Source: Acidobacteriaceae bacterium
GTDB taxonomy: Bacteria; Acidobacteriota; Terriglobia; Terriglobales; Acidobacteriaceae
Length of the DNA: 14,948 bases
Direction of reading: 5' to 3'
Assembly (NCBI GenBank): GCA_003165855.1
Contig: PMXH01000127.1
Location: 243 to 15,190, forward strand
Under the pieces are notes generated by a model. It was not told the origin of the DNA and did no database searches. It was given only the letters and a program-made list of their open reading frames with translations. Position numbers and translations under genes: made by a program. This document shows positions 1-9,605 of the stretch, one piece after another. Each line of letters begins with the position of its first letter. Positions within the stretch are counted from its first letter, which is position 1.

Positions 1-23
1 GACCACTGACCACTGACCACTGG
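1..23. repeat. Tandem heptamer repeat (GACCACT) x3 upstream of moaC
   Basis: Three exact head-to-tail copies of the 7-base unit GACCACT occupy bases 1-21 and are followed by GG. The array touches the left edge of the window, so more copies may lie outside. It ends about 25 bases before the moaC start codon. No function can be read from it. It could be a slippage-prone spacer or the end of a dispersed repeat. Confidence 0.75.
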
Positions 24-47
24 TTCCCTGTAAGATAGAACTTCTGC

Positions 48-518
48 ATGGCGAAGAAACTCTCTCACTACGATGCAGCCGGCCGCGCCCGGATGGTCGA
101 CGTCTCCGGCAAAGCCCCCACCAAACGTGAAGCCGAGGCCAGCGCCTTCGTCCGCATGAAACCCTCTGTACTGCAAGCGCTACCCAGGAATCCCAAAGGC
201 GATCCGCTCGAAGTCGCTCGCATCGCCGGAATCATGGCCGCCAAGCGCACCGCCGACCTGATCCCGATGTGCCACTCCCTGCCTCTTTCCCACGTTGATG
301 TCGAGATGAGGCTATGCGAGAATGGCGTCGCCATCACCTCCAAAGTCACCACCACCGCCCAAACCGGAGTCGAGATGGAAGCCCTCGTCGCCGCCAGCAT
401 TTCCGCCTTAACTTTGTATGACATGGCCAAGAGCGCGGATAAGGGGATGGAGATTCAGGAGATTGTTTTGGAGCGGAAGAGTGGCGGGAAGAGCGGGGAG
501 TATCGGCGGGTGAAGTGA
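48..518 (+). CDS. moaC: Cyclic pyranopterin monophosphate synthase MoaC
   Basis: MoaC acts in the first step of molybdenum cofactor synthesis. With the radical-SAM enzyme MoaA it converts GTP to cyclic pyranopterin monophosphate in the cytoplasm. The 156 residues fit the family's usual length of about 160. The MVDVS motif is at 16-20, the signature [18 protein letters not shown] starts at residue 51, and PMCHSLPL covers 73-80. The block [14 protein letters not shown] begins at 102 and [12 protein letters not shown] at 123. K50, H76, E109, E111, D125 and K128 match the active-site residues known from E. coli MoaC (K51, H77, E112, E114, D128, K131). The ATG at 48 gives the expected N-terminus [16 protein letters not shown]. 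No Shine-Dalgarno sequence is visible, but a TAAGAT hexamer sits at 31-36. It is the first gene of a cluster with a response regulator (6-base gap) and a moaB-type gene. Identification is secure. Confidence 0.97.
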   Translation: MAKKLSHYDAAGRARMVDVSGKAPTKREAEASAFVRMKPSVLQALPRNPKGDPLEVARIAGIMAAKRTADLIPMCHSLPLSHVDVEMRLCENGVAITSKVTTTAQTGVEMEALVAASISALTLYDMAKSADKGMEIQEIVLERKSGGKSGEYRRVK

Positions 519-524
519 AATCGA

Positions 525-1403
525 ATGGCGAATGACGTCAAGCTGCTTTTGGTGGACGACAACCCCATGGTGCTGGGGATGCTTCAGCATGCGCTCACTC
601 CATTTGCGCGCGTGGTGGCTGCGACCGACGCGGCCGATGCCTTGCTGAAAGCCGTTGACGATCCGCCGGAGCTGGTGGTCTGCGACTACCGCATGCCTGG
701 GATGGATGGTCGGCAGTTGGTGGAGAAGCTGAAGAGCCGTCCGGCGACGGCGAATTTCTCCGCCGTGTTGATGGCAAGCCGGGCCGATATCGACGAGCGG
801 CTCTCGCCCGCCGATGCCGCCGACGACTACCTGGCGAAGCCTTTTTTCCTGAAGGAAGCCACGCGCCGCATCAAGCGCACCGTCGACCGCATTGCGCTCG
901 AGAAAATGGCGAAGACCGCGCCTTCCGACGGCGTGGTTCGTGGCAACCTCTCGCAGATGAATGTGATTGACCTGATGCAGTCCCTGGAAATGGGCCGCAA
1001 GAGCTGCCAGCTTAGCCTGAACAACGAAGGCGAGAAGTGCGAAGTCTTTTTTGTGGAAGGTCAGGTGAAGCACGCGACTTACGGAACTTTGCTGGGGGAT
1101 GAAGCTGTCTTCAAAGTTCTGCGCTGGACCGGCGGCAATTTCGAGCTGAACTTCGAAGGCAAGACCGATCAGGAAACCACGAAGCTCAACACGCAAGGTC
1201 TGCTGATGGAGGGCTTGCGCCTGCTGGATGAATCGCAGCGTGATGGAGCCGCGGAGCCCGTCGAAGACAGCGCCGCCGATGCCAATGCCAGCAGTACCAG
1301 CCCGAGCGGCGCCAGCACAAACACCAGCGCCAGTCCCAGTACGAGCGCCGGTGGCAGCGGCGGCAAGACGGAAGAGGAGGATGATGTTCTCCTCGACAAT
1401 TGA
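525..1403 (+). CDS. Response regulator with receiver and PATAN (DUF4388) domains
   Basis: This is a two-domain response regulator of 292 residues with no DNA-binding output domain. The receiver domain covers about residues 5-120. It has the acidic pair D11/D12, the phospho-acceptor D54 in VVCDYRMPGMDG, S85 at the Thr/Ser switch position and K105 in LAKPF, so it looks competent for phosphotransfer. Residues of about 138-238 (VRGNLSQMNVIDLMQSLEMG through GLRLLDES) match the DUF4388/PATAN pattern, a domain thought to mediate protein-protein contacts in signalling. Residues 245-292 form a disordered-looking Ser/Thr/Ala/Gly tail ending in an acidic stretch EEEDDVLLDN. It starts 6 bases after moaC and ends about 16 bases before the likely moaB start, so it is probably co-transcribed with molybdenum-cofactor genes. 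Its partner kinase is not in the window. Domain calls are firm; the role is unknown. Confidence 0.9.
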   Translation: MANDVKLLLVDDNPMVLGMLQHALTPFARVVAATDAADALLKAVDDPPELVVCDYRMPGMDGRQLVEKLKSRPATANFSAVLMASRADIDERLSPADAADDYLAKPFFLKEATRRIKRTVDRIALEKMAKTAPSDGVVRGNLSQMNVIDLMQSLEMGRKSCQLSLNNEGEKCEVFFVEGQVKHATYGTLLGDEAVFKVLRWTGGNFELNFEGKTDQETTKLNTQGLLMEGLRLLDESQRDGAAEPVEDSAADANASSTSPSGASTNTSASPSTSAGGSGGKTEEEDDVLLDN

Positions 1404-1419
1404 GGGCGGTGCCGCGTTG

Positions 1420-1893
1420 ATGACGGCGGCTGTGGTTACGGTTAGCGATTCCTGCTCACGCGGAGAACGCGCGGACGTTTCAGGGCCGGCCGTTGCCGAA
1501 TTATTGGAGAAGTCAGGCTTTCATGTAGTGGCGACGCGAATCGTGCAAGACGATTCCATGCAGATTCAGAATGCCCTGGTTCATCTGGCGCTGGAAGCGC
1601 GGTTCATCGTCACCACGGGCGGGACCGGGATTGCGCTGCGGGACGTTACGCCGGAAGCGACGGAAGCGATTTGTGAGCGCCTGGTCGATGGCGTGGGTGA
1701 GCGCATGCGGGCCGAGGGTCTGAAGAAGACTCCGTTTGCGGCGCTGAGCCGCGGCGTGTGCGGCATGCGGGGCAAGACACTGATCTTGAATGTGCCGGGC
1801 AGTCCGAGTGGGGCAGTGGAATCGCTGCGGGCGGTGCTGGAGCTGGTGCCGCACGCGCTGGAGTTGCTGGAAGGAAAGACGGAACACTCGTAA
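1420..1893 (+). CDS. Molybdopterin adenylyltransferase, MoaB/Mog family
   Basis: Mog/MoaB proteins adenylate molybdopterin (MPT + ATP gives MPT-AMP) before molybdenum insertion. The 157 residues contain AAVVTVSDSCSRGERADVSGPA (3-24), the nucleotide/MPT-binding loop TTGGTG (65-70), DVTPEAT (75-81) and the late motif NVPGSPSGA (124-132). D44/D45 and D75 correspond to the two catalytically important aspartates of Mog. I chose the ATG at 1420 because it places the conserved N-terminus at residue 3 and avoids overlap with the response regulator; GAGGGCGG at 1402-1409 is a possible, somewhat distant ribosome site. In-frame ATGs at 1381 and 1384, right after AGGAGG (1375-1380), would add 13 or 12 residues. 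Any start further upstream inside the regulator is unlikely. MoaB and Mog cannot be separated here by sequence alone, so no symbol is given. Confidence 0.93.
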   Translation: MTAAVVTVSDSCSRGERADVSGPAVAELLEKSGFHVVATRIVQDDSMQIQNALVHLALEARFIVTTGGTGIALRDVTPEATEAICERLVDGVGERMRAEGLKKTPFAALSRGVCGMRGKTLILNVPGSPSGAVESLRAVLELVPHALELLEGKTEHS

Positions 1894-1930
1894 GCGGTAG
1901 ACACGAAAAATCCCCACCACTGAATTTTCT

Positions 1931-2557
1931 TTGAAAACCATCGGACACATTCTGGCGCGGTACACGGCCTGGATTTGGGGGCTGCTGCAGCATTTCGGAA
2001 TCTGGGGAGTGTTTGCCATCGCATTCGCGGATTCGGCGCTGCTGGGCATGCCGGTGGATGCGATTGTGGCGGCGTATGTTTACCAGGACCGCAAGCGGCT
2101 GCTGTTTTATGTGGTGATGGCGGCGCTGGGGTCGGCGCTGGGGAGTATTCCGCTTTATATCATTGGATATGTGGGCGGCGAAAAGGTGCTGCGCAAGCGG
2201 ATTTCGGAGGAGCGCTTCCTGCGGATTCATCGCTCGTTCGAGCGGCATGAGTTTTGGGCGCTGATGTTTCCGGGGATGCTGCCTCCACCGATGCCGTTCA
2301 AGATCTTCGTGCTGGGGGCGGCGGTGTTCGAGATGCGGTTCCGGGATTTCCTGGCCGCGGTCTTTGCGGGAAGGTTTGTGCGGTTTCTGGTGCTCTCGTT
2401 GCTGACGTTATGGTTTGGGCCGCAGATTGTGGGACTAATAGGGATGGTCTTCCGGCGGCATATTTATTGGGTGCTGGCGGTGATTGTCCTGGGAGTTTTG
2501 ATAGGGCTGGTGGTGCGGCGGCGGCGAAGGCGCGGAAAATTAGGCCCCAGCGGCTGA
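1931..2557 (+). CDS. DedA/VTT-family (SNARE-associated, PF09335) inner membrane protein
   Basis: DedA-family proteins are polytopic inner-membrane proteins linked to lipid scrambling, membrane potential and envelope homeostasis. This one has 208 residues. It shows an N-terminal hydrophobic/re-entrant stretch with FADSALLGMPVD (32-43), GSALGSIPLYIIGYVGG (67-83), the family core PGMLPPPMPFK (114-124) and FAGRFVRF (145-152), followed by hydrophobic segments at about 152-172 and 178-196. It ends in a positive tail VVRRRRRRG, expected in the cytoplasm. D34 stands where many members have Glu. Translation must begin at the TTG at 1931: a stop (1898-1900) lies in frame upstream with no other start codon between. 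No clear Shine-Dalgarno sequence is seen. It lies 37 bases after the moaB-type gene, so it may be the last gene of that cluster, although no functional link to molybdenum cofactor is known. Confidence 0.88.
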   Translation: MKTIGHILARYTAWIWGLLQHFGIWGVFAIAFADSALLGMPVDAIVAAYVYQDRKRLLFYVVMAALGSALGSIPLYIIGYVGGEKVLRKRISEERFLRIHRSFERHEFWALMFPGMLPPPMPFKIFVLGAAVFEMRFRDFLAAVFAGRFVRFLVLSLLTLWFGPQIVGLIGMVFRRHIYWVLAVIVLGVLIGLVVRRRRRRGKLGPSG

Positions 2558-2585
2558 GGCCGATCTGCTTTCGGTGAACCTACGG

Positions 2586-2601
2586 CATCGCTAAAGCGAT
2601 G
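2586..2601. repeat. CTAAAG-centred palindrome between convergent genes
   Basis: CATCGC-TAAA-GCGATG forms a perfect 6-bp stem with a 4-base loop in the 60-base spacer between the convergent DedA and DUF6580 genes. No T-run follows on either strand, so it is not a classic intrinsic terminator. Its centre CTAAAG recurs in hairpins at 13612-13623 and, as CTGAAG, at 13646-13663, which suggests one palindromic repeat family. Confidence 0.6.
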
Positions 2602-2617
2602 GCGTGATCCGAGTCGG

Positions 2618-3151
2618 TTAAGCGGCGGCGATGTTGCCGGGGGATTTGCGCAGCCGGACGGAGAGCGCGTGCAAGACCACCGGCGCGGCGAACATGGCGG
2701 CGGTGAAGAGCAAATCGCCTTCGACGGCGCGGCGGAAGAAGGGCAGACCGGCCTCGTAGCAAGTGATCAGGCCGGCGAAGGTCATCGGATATAAGTCTCC
2801 CCAGGCGGCCCAGACGGCGAAGTTGCTGACCAGGAAAAATACTACAGAGCCGGCCAGGGCCGAGCCCATGATTCTGAAGGCGCCGGAGTTCTCACGGAGC
2901 GTGGTGCCCAGCCACAGCATGCCGGCGTACCAGGCCCAGGTCACGAAGTGATCCCAGGTGAAGGGATAGCGGTAGATCAGAGTGGTCAGGATGACGTCAG
3001 AGGCAGCGAGCAGAAGGAGCGGAATCCAGAGGCGGCGGCGCGGGCCGCGGGCGCCGAAGAACAAGAGCGCGGCGCCTACGGGAGTGAAGGCAAAAGGGTG
3101 AGGCAGAAATCTTACGGCGACGGCGATGATGACGAATAGATAAGCGAGCAT
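2618..3151 (-). CDS. DUF6580-type integral membrane protein
   Basis: This is a small polytopic membrane protein of 177 residues with about five or six hydrophobic segments and no soluble domain. The N-terminal pattern (YLFVIIAVAVRFLPHPFAFTPVGAALLFFGA), an SD-V motif in the second membrane segment, a W/Y-rich loop YPFTWDHFVTWAWYAG and a later G-P/C-Y-E-A-G-L-PF segment resemble DUF6580 proteins. These look somewhat like substrate-binding components of ECF vitamin transporters. The family function is unknown, and no transporter ATPase is nearby. I prefer the ATG at 3151 because GAGG (3160-3157) sits 5 bases upstream. A GTG at 3157 would add two residues. It converges with DedA and lies 220 bases downstream of the PF04307 hydrolase gene, so it probably has its own promoter. 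Confidence 0.8.
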   Translation of the reverse strand: MLAYLFVIIAVAVRFLPHPFAFTPVGAALLFFGARGPRRRLWIPLLLLAASDVILTTLIYRYPFTWDHFVTWAWYAGMLWLGTTLRENSGAFRIMGSALAGSVVFFLVSNFAVWAAWGDLYPMTFAGLITCYEAGLPFFRRAVEGDLLFTAAMFAAPVVLHALSVRLRKSPGNIAAA

Positions 3152-3371
3152 GAACACCTCGGGAGACGCAGAACGTATTGTCAGCGCTAGAGTGTAGGGC
3201 CGTCAAGGGTCTGCGCGGGATTGGAAGTGGAAGCGAGCCAAACGCGGGATTATTGGGTCGCAAAGACCGCGACCCTTCCCGCGGCTCGCCCGGATTCCCT
3301 CGGCAAGCTCGGGACAGGCTCTTCACTGCGCAAAGAACGCTTGTTCAGGATGACAAACAAAAACTCCGTTG
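3152..3371. other. 220-base intergenic spacer between DUF6580 and PF04307 genes
   Basis: No credible gene is present; the short open frames here on both strands are Arg/Pro/Ser-rich and match no family I know. The spacer holds the nested inverted repeat at 3233-3289. Right after it is a stretch (about 3291-3362) with TCGGCAAGCTCGGGACAGGC and CAGGATGACAAAC. This resembles, from memory, a repeat tail found between genes in many environmental genomes. The DUF6580 promoter should lie near 3160-3200, but I see no convincing -35/-10 pair. Confidence 0.5.
3233..3289. repeat. Three-tier nested inverted repeat
   Basis: Three perfect 7-bp arms nest around one centre: GCGAGCC (3233-3239) with GGCTCGC (3283-3289), CGCGGGA (3243-3249) with TCCCGCG (3277-3283), and GGGTCGC (3255-3261) with GCGACCC (3269-3275). 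The central loop is AAAGACC. The two outer arms share base 3283. The unpaired bases fall mainly on the left side (AAA and TTATT against a single T). It lies in the spacer between two - strand genes. No T-run follows either arm, so it is not a simple terminator. It looks like part of a dispersed palindromic repeat. Confidence 0.7.
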
Positions 3372-4463
3372 CTAAGGTTCGGGGACGGTGACACGCTTTG
3401 CGCCGGAGCCGGAGACATCTCCCACGATGCGGAGATTGCGATCGAGTTGAACGCCGGCGCCGAGTGGTTTGGAGGTTTCATCGCGACTGCCTCGGAGGCG
3501 GCCGAACAGGCTGGGTAACTGCACGAAACGTAGATCCTGGAAGTGCACAATGTAGCCGTCTAGCGGAGGCTGGAGGGTTTCGGTTTGCGTGATGGGATAC
3601 TGCGCCCAGTCGAGATAGGCGCGTCCGAGGTAGGAGCGCTTGACGGCAAGGGTGATGGGTGTCTCCTCTGGCTTGTAGAGGAGTTCGAGCTTGTCGTCCT
3701 CGGCAACTCCGGGATTGACCTCGGGACGCAGGGAATCGACGGGGGCGAGGACGAAGAAGTTTGGAGTCTCGACGACGCCATACCAGTGGAATGGATCCGA
3801 CAGCGAAGGATAGGCGGAAACCCGCGCGGGATCGGCGCCTTCGTAGGTGCGGGCGGCGAGCGCATTCACGGCGCGGCGGTGTTCGAAGTCGCGTACGGCC
3901 CACAGCAGGACGACGGCAACTAGAGCCACGCTAGCGGCGATGCGGCCTCGCGGACCACGTTGCCGCGCGCCGATTTCCTTGTCGATCATTCCGAAGAAGG
4001 ACGGCGCAATCAATCCCAAGAGGAGAAGACCGAACATGATCGGCTCGAAGATGAAGACGATGTCCCAGGAGTACCACTTTTCCGAGAATGGCCAGAAGGG
4101 GCGGACGCCGTAATTATTGGTGAAATCGAGCAGGATGTGGCTGAGGCCGGCGAGGCAAGCATAGAGGAAGAGCAGTCCCCAGCGCGGGGGAAGGTTGGGA
4201 TCTTTGAGCTTGCGGCCGCGGATGCGCCAGATGAGATACACGAATCCGACGACCAGGGCGGCCATGAGCACGATGCCGAGAAAGGAATGAGTGAAGCCGC
4301 GATGATGGGCGAAGCCGAAGGCGGAGCCGCGAAAGCGGCCGAGGACGTCAAGGTCGGGAGCTTCGGCGGCGAGGGTCAGCGTGAGCGTGGCCAGCGCGGT
4401 CTTGCGGTTAAGGCCGGCGCGGCCCATGCAGGCGCCGGTCAGGAAATGGGTGACGGGTTCCAA
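3372..4463 (-). CDS. Membrane-bound metal-dependent hydrolase, YdjM/PF04307 family
   Basis: These inner-membrane proteins carry conserved His and Asp residues expected to bind a metal; the substrate is not known. The 363 residues begin with the family start MEPVTHFLTG (H6). EAPDLD follows at 34-39, then HHRGFTHS (53-60), and GLSHILLDFTNNYGVRPFWPFS (106-127) with H109 and D113. Hydrophobic segments are at about 61-80, 96-115, 132-153 and 175-192. Residues of about 200-363 form a soluble, probably extracytoplasmic beta-rich domain. Translation starts at TTG 4463; no in-frame ATG, GTG or TTG lies close upstream and the N-terminus fits the family. No Shine-Dalgarno sequence is visible. A good promoter (TTGGCA, 18 bases, TAGAAT) ends 13 bases before the start, so the mRNA leader would be only a few bases long. 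Confidence 0.88.
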   Translation of the reverse strand: MEPVTHFLTGACMGRAGLNRKTALATLTLTLAAEAPDLDVLGRFRGSAFGFAHHRGFTHSFLGIVLMAALVVGFVYLIWRIRGRKLKDPNLPPRWGLLFLYACLAGLSHILLDFTNNYGVRPFWPFSEKWYSWDIVFIFEPIMFGLLLLGLIAPSFFGMIDKEIGARQRGPRGRIAASVALVAVVLLWAVRDFEHRRAVNALAARTYEGADPARVSAYPSLSDPFHWYGVVETPNFFVLAPVDSLRPEVNPGVAEDDKLELLYKPEETPITLAVKRSYLGRAYLDWAQYPITQTETLQPPLDGYIVHFQDLRFVQLPSLFGRLRGSRDETSKPLGAGVQLDRNLRIVGDVSGSGAKRVTVPEP

Positions 4464-4476
4464 GCGGGTAGAGAAG

Positions 4477-4506
4477 ATTCTATGGGGAGTGGGGAAGAAA
4501 TGCCAA
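4477..4506 (-). promoter_or_regulatory. Predicted sigma-70-type promoter of the PF04307 hydrolase gene
   Basis: On the - strand, TTGGCA (4506-4501, five of six bases of TTGACA) is followed after 18 bases by TAGAAT (4482-4477, five of six of TATAAT). A start of transcription about 7 bases downstream would fall near 4470, leaving a leader of roughly 6-7 bases before TTG 4463. Confidence 0.55.
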
Positions 4507-4577
4507 GGGAGGGGGAGGACTGTAGAGAGTCAGTTTCGGGACGGCCGACAAACCGGGAGTTGACCAACTAACAGAAA

Positions 4578-7673
<3,096 letters not shown>

Positions 7674-7706
7674 AGACCACGACCGAAAGAGAAGCTTCTC
7701 CTCGGA

Positions 7707-8951
7707 TCAGATAGCCCTTCGTAGTTTGATGGTCAGGGTAACAAGATTTCCGCCTCGTCGAATGCCGAGCGAATACTGGGTTCCGTCCTGCTTGAACATG
7801 CGATCAAGTTCTTCCAATCGGAGGTCGCCAGCGATCTTGTTACCTACCGTCTCAATGATGTCGTTCTCCTTGATCCCTGCTTCAAAGGCGGGAGAGCCGT
7901 CCCGCACGCTCTGCACAGAGATCGTCTTAAAATCTTTGCCTTGCGCCCAGAGTTGGATGCCGCTCATGTCCTCTTCGTAAGGGTCCGCGAAAGCGGCGTT
8001 GGGTTCAAGAATCATCTGGCGGCGGGAATAATCCAGGGTGACGGTAAAACGGCGCAGGATTTCTCCGCCGAGAGCCCCGTCATAGCTGCGGTCGGCTTCC
8101 GAGCCTTTTGCTGCTTCCGAAAAAGTGGCGACTGGAAGATCGATGGCGGATCGTCCCAGTTGGAGTCTGCTTATGCGGCCGCGCCAACTACGCGACTCGC
8201 CGGAGATGCCGCGGGTGATGCGCAACACCGGCTTCTCTTTGGCGGCGAGAAGGTGATGTTTTTCTACGAATGGCGTGTGGAACGTCAACGTGCCGCTGTG
8301 GCCGGTGTCGATGACAAATTCGGTTTCGATTTGAGGCATGCCCAGCGGCGTAACGGCGGCTTTGAAAAACGGGCGATTGCCAGACAAGCGGAACGGGATC
8401 ATGTCTCCCTTGCCGTGGTAAGAGAAGTTCTTAGGACCATCCAGCGAGATTGTTCTTGCAGCGTAGTCAATCGTGACCACGTAACGCTTGAACAGGTCCG
8501 CTCCGAGAAGTCCATCGATGGAATGTCCAATCGCGAATTCGAGTTCGTTGAATGGAACTACGGCAACAGTCTGCGCGGGAAGGTCGACGCCGGGCAGGCT
8601 GAGCGCCACGCCTTTAGCGAAGCCAAGACGCGTGGAAGCTTCTCCGGTACCAATGTTCTTTTCATGCTCGTGTTTCGGTGTAAGCCCGAGAGAATCCGCC
8701 GAGCCTTCACTCAAAAAGGAAGTGCTTGCGCCAGTATCGAGCATGAAACTGCGCGGCTCAGCGCCGTTGATCCGAACCGGCAAGAAGATGAAATTGTCGT
8801 ACAGTTCGAAAGGAATCGTCAGTCCATGACCTGGCGTCCCTTCCGGCGCGGTAGCTGCCGATTGCGAGTTGCCGGTGGTTTGAGGGAAGGCTTTGAGTGA
8901 CACGGCCAAGAGACCACTTAAGATCAGCATCGCCAGGGGCCGAAACTTCAT
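7707..8951 (-). CDS. Secreted double aspartyl (retropepsin-like) protease with PDZ domain
   Basis: The 414 residues begin with a Sec-type signal sequence (basic MKFR, hydrophobic core to about residue 22, possible cleavage near AFPQ). Two tandem retropepsin-like lobes follow. Lobe one has MLDTGAS (70-76, catalytic D72) and IDGLLGADLF (145-154). Lobe two has VIDTGHS (213-219, D215) and YDGALGGEILRRF (290-302). Each lobe thus carries both the DTG and the later hydrophobic-Gly element, so the protein may form an active dimer-like site in one chain. A PDZ domain spans about 340-412 (VRDGSPAFEAGIKENDIIETVG). It probably acts outside the cytoplasm on peptide or misfolded protein substrates; the actual substrate is unknown. 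A purine-rich GAGAGAAG precedes the ATG by about 8 bases, and a perfect TTGACA lies at 8980-8975 without a good -10 partner. Confidence 0.87.
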   Translation of the reverse strand: MKFRPLAMLILSGLLAVSLKAFPQTTGNSQSAATAPEGTPGHGLTIPFELYDNFIFLPVRINGAEPRSFMLDTGASTSFLSEGSADSLGLTPKHEHEKNIGTGEASTRLGFAKGVALSLPGVDLPAQTVAVVPFNELEFAIGHSIDGLLGADLFKRYVVTIDYAARTISLDGPKNFSYHGKGDMIPFRLSGNRPFFKAAVTPLGMPQIETEFVIDTGHSGTLTFHTPFVEKHHLLAAKEKPVLRITRGISGESRSWRGRISRLQLGRSAIDLPVATFSEAAKGSEADRSYDGALGGEILRRFTVTLDYSRRQMILEPNAAFADPYEEDMSGIQLWAQGKDFKTISVQSVRDGSPAFEAGIKENDIIETVGNKIAGDLRLEELDRMFKQDGTQYSLGIRRGGNLVTLTIKLRRAI

Positions 8952-9018
8952 GTAGGTTCTTCTCTCTGCAGGGGTGTCAACCGGGTTCCGTAATATTCCA
9001 GTCGATTGGCTCGCTCAC

Positions 9019-9037
9019 GCTCTTAACAGTTAAGAGC
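9019..9037. promoter_or_regulatory. Perfect 19-bp palindrome across the HIT gene stop codon
   Basis: GCTCTTAAC-A-GTTAAGAGC has two perfect 9-base arms around one central base. It overlaps the HIT gene's stop codon (TAA, 9032-9030) and lies about 70-85 bases before the protease start codon at 8951. As RNA it could fold with a 5-base loop and 7-bp stem, but no T-run follows on the - strand. A two-fold symmetric DNA-binding site for a dimeric regulator of the protease gene is equally possible. Confidence 0.55.
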
Positions 9038-9512
9038 TCAAAGCTTTCGTCATGCGCTCCCAGGTTACATCCAGCGTTTCCGGCAGAATGCGCGTCTCGC
9101 ATACTACCGACACAAAGTTTGCATCCGCCACCCAGCGCGGCAGGACGTGCATGTGAATGTGACCGGCGATACCGGCGCCGGCGGCTTTGCCGATGTTCAT
9201 GCCCAGGTTGATGCCATCTGGTTGGTAGAGGTCGCGCAGCACCGACTCCATGCGCTGCGAGAGCACCATCATTTCGCTGGCGGCTTCTGACGGCAACTTC
9301 TGCAGTTCGTCGAGGTGCGCGTAGGGGACGATCATCACATGCCCCGGTGTGTAGGGATACGTATTCAAAATGACGAAACACTGCTGGCCGCGATGCACAA
9401 TGCGCGCCTTCTCGTCATTACCCAGCTTCACCGCGTCGCAGAAGACGCACGATCGCGCTTTCTCGGCGGTGGAAACGTAGGCGTAGCGCCACGGGGTCCA
9501 GAGGTAATCCAT
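9030..9512 (-). CDS. HIT-family nucleotide hydrolase/phosphorylase
   Basis: HIT proteins hydrolyse or phosphorolyse nucleotide phosphoanhydrides such as Ap4A, or AMP-linked substrates. The 160 residues carry the HIT motif HIHMHV (118-123) before LPRW, with H120 the expected nucleophile. The N-terminus LWTPWRYAYV with CVFC (22-25), and TYPYTPGHVMIVPYAH (51-66), resemble the Ap4A phosphorylase-like bacterial group. The Cys pair may help bind zinc, as in related GalT-like folds; that is inference. ATG 9512 is the natural start. No Shine-Dalgarno sequence is present, but a TAACCT hexamer (9526-9521) ends 8 bases before it, hinting at a leaderless transcript. The protease gene follows 78 bases downstream on the same strand. 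Confidence 0.93.
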   Translation of the reverse strand: MDYLWTPWRYAYVSTAEKARSCVFCDAVKLGNDEKARIVHRGQQCFVILNTYPYTPGHVMIVPYAHLDELQKLPSEAASEMMVLSQRMESVLRDLYQPDGINLGMNIGKAAGAGIAGHIHMHVLPRWVADANFVSVVCETRILPETLDVTWERMTKALSS

Positions 9513-9605
9513 GCAAGGGCAGGTTAGCAGATGCGGGCTGGGTGGCGAAACTCGCGGGCCATTTGGCGTTCTTGATCCCGCACACGCCGAATCACTCGGC
9601 TCACA

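Noticed and set aside
3960..4571. Acidic 203-residue + strand frame opposite the PF04307 hydrolase gene
   Set aside because: Antisense to a gene with intact His/Asp motifs. Its Glu/Ala/Gly-rich composition reflects the complementary codons of that gene.
7689..7700. Perfect 12-bp palindrome GAGAAGCTTCTC between convergent ligA and protease genes
   Set aside because: With a loop it leaves only a 4-bp stem, too weak for a terminator. A 12-bp palindrome of this kind can arise by chance.
7941..8900. 319-residue + strand frame opposite the aspartyl protease gene
   Set aside because: No domain is recognisable, and the opposite strand encodes a signal peptide, two DTG motifs and a PDZ domain.
8975..8980. 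Perfect TTGACA on the - strand upstream of the protease gene
   Set aside because: At 16-18 base spacing there is no acceptable -10 hexamer, and one at that position would put the transcript start inside the gene.
9586..9600. Small hairpin GCCGA-ATCAC-TCGGC just downstream of the FN3 lipoprotein gene
   Set aside because: Only 5 bp of stem and no T-run on the - strand, so not a credible terminator.
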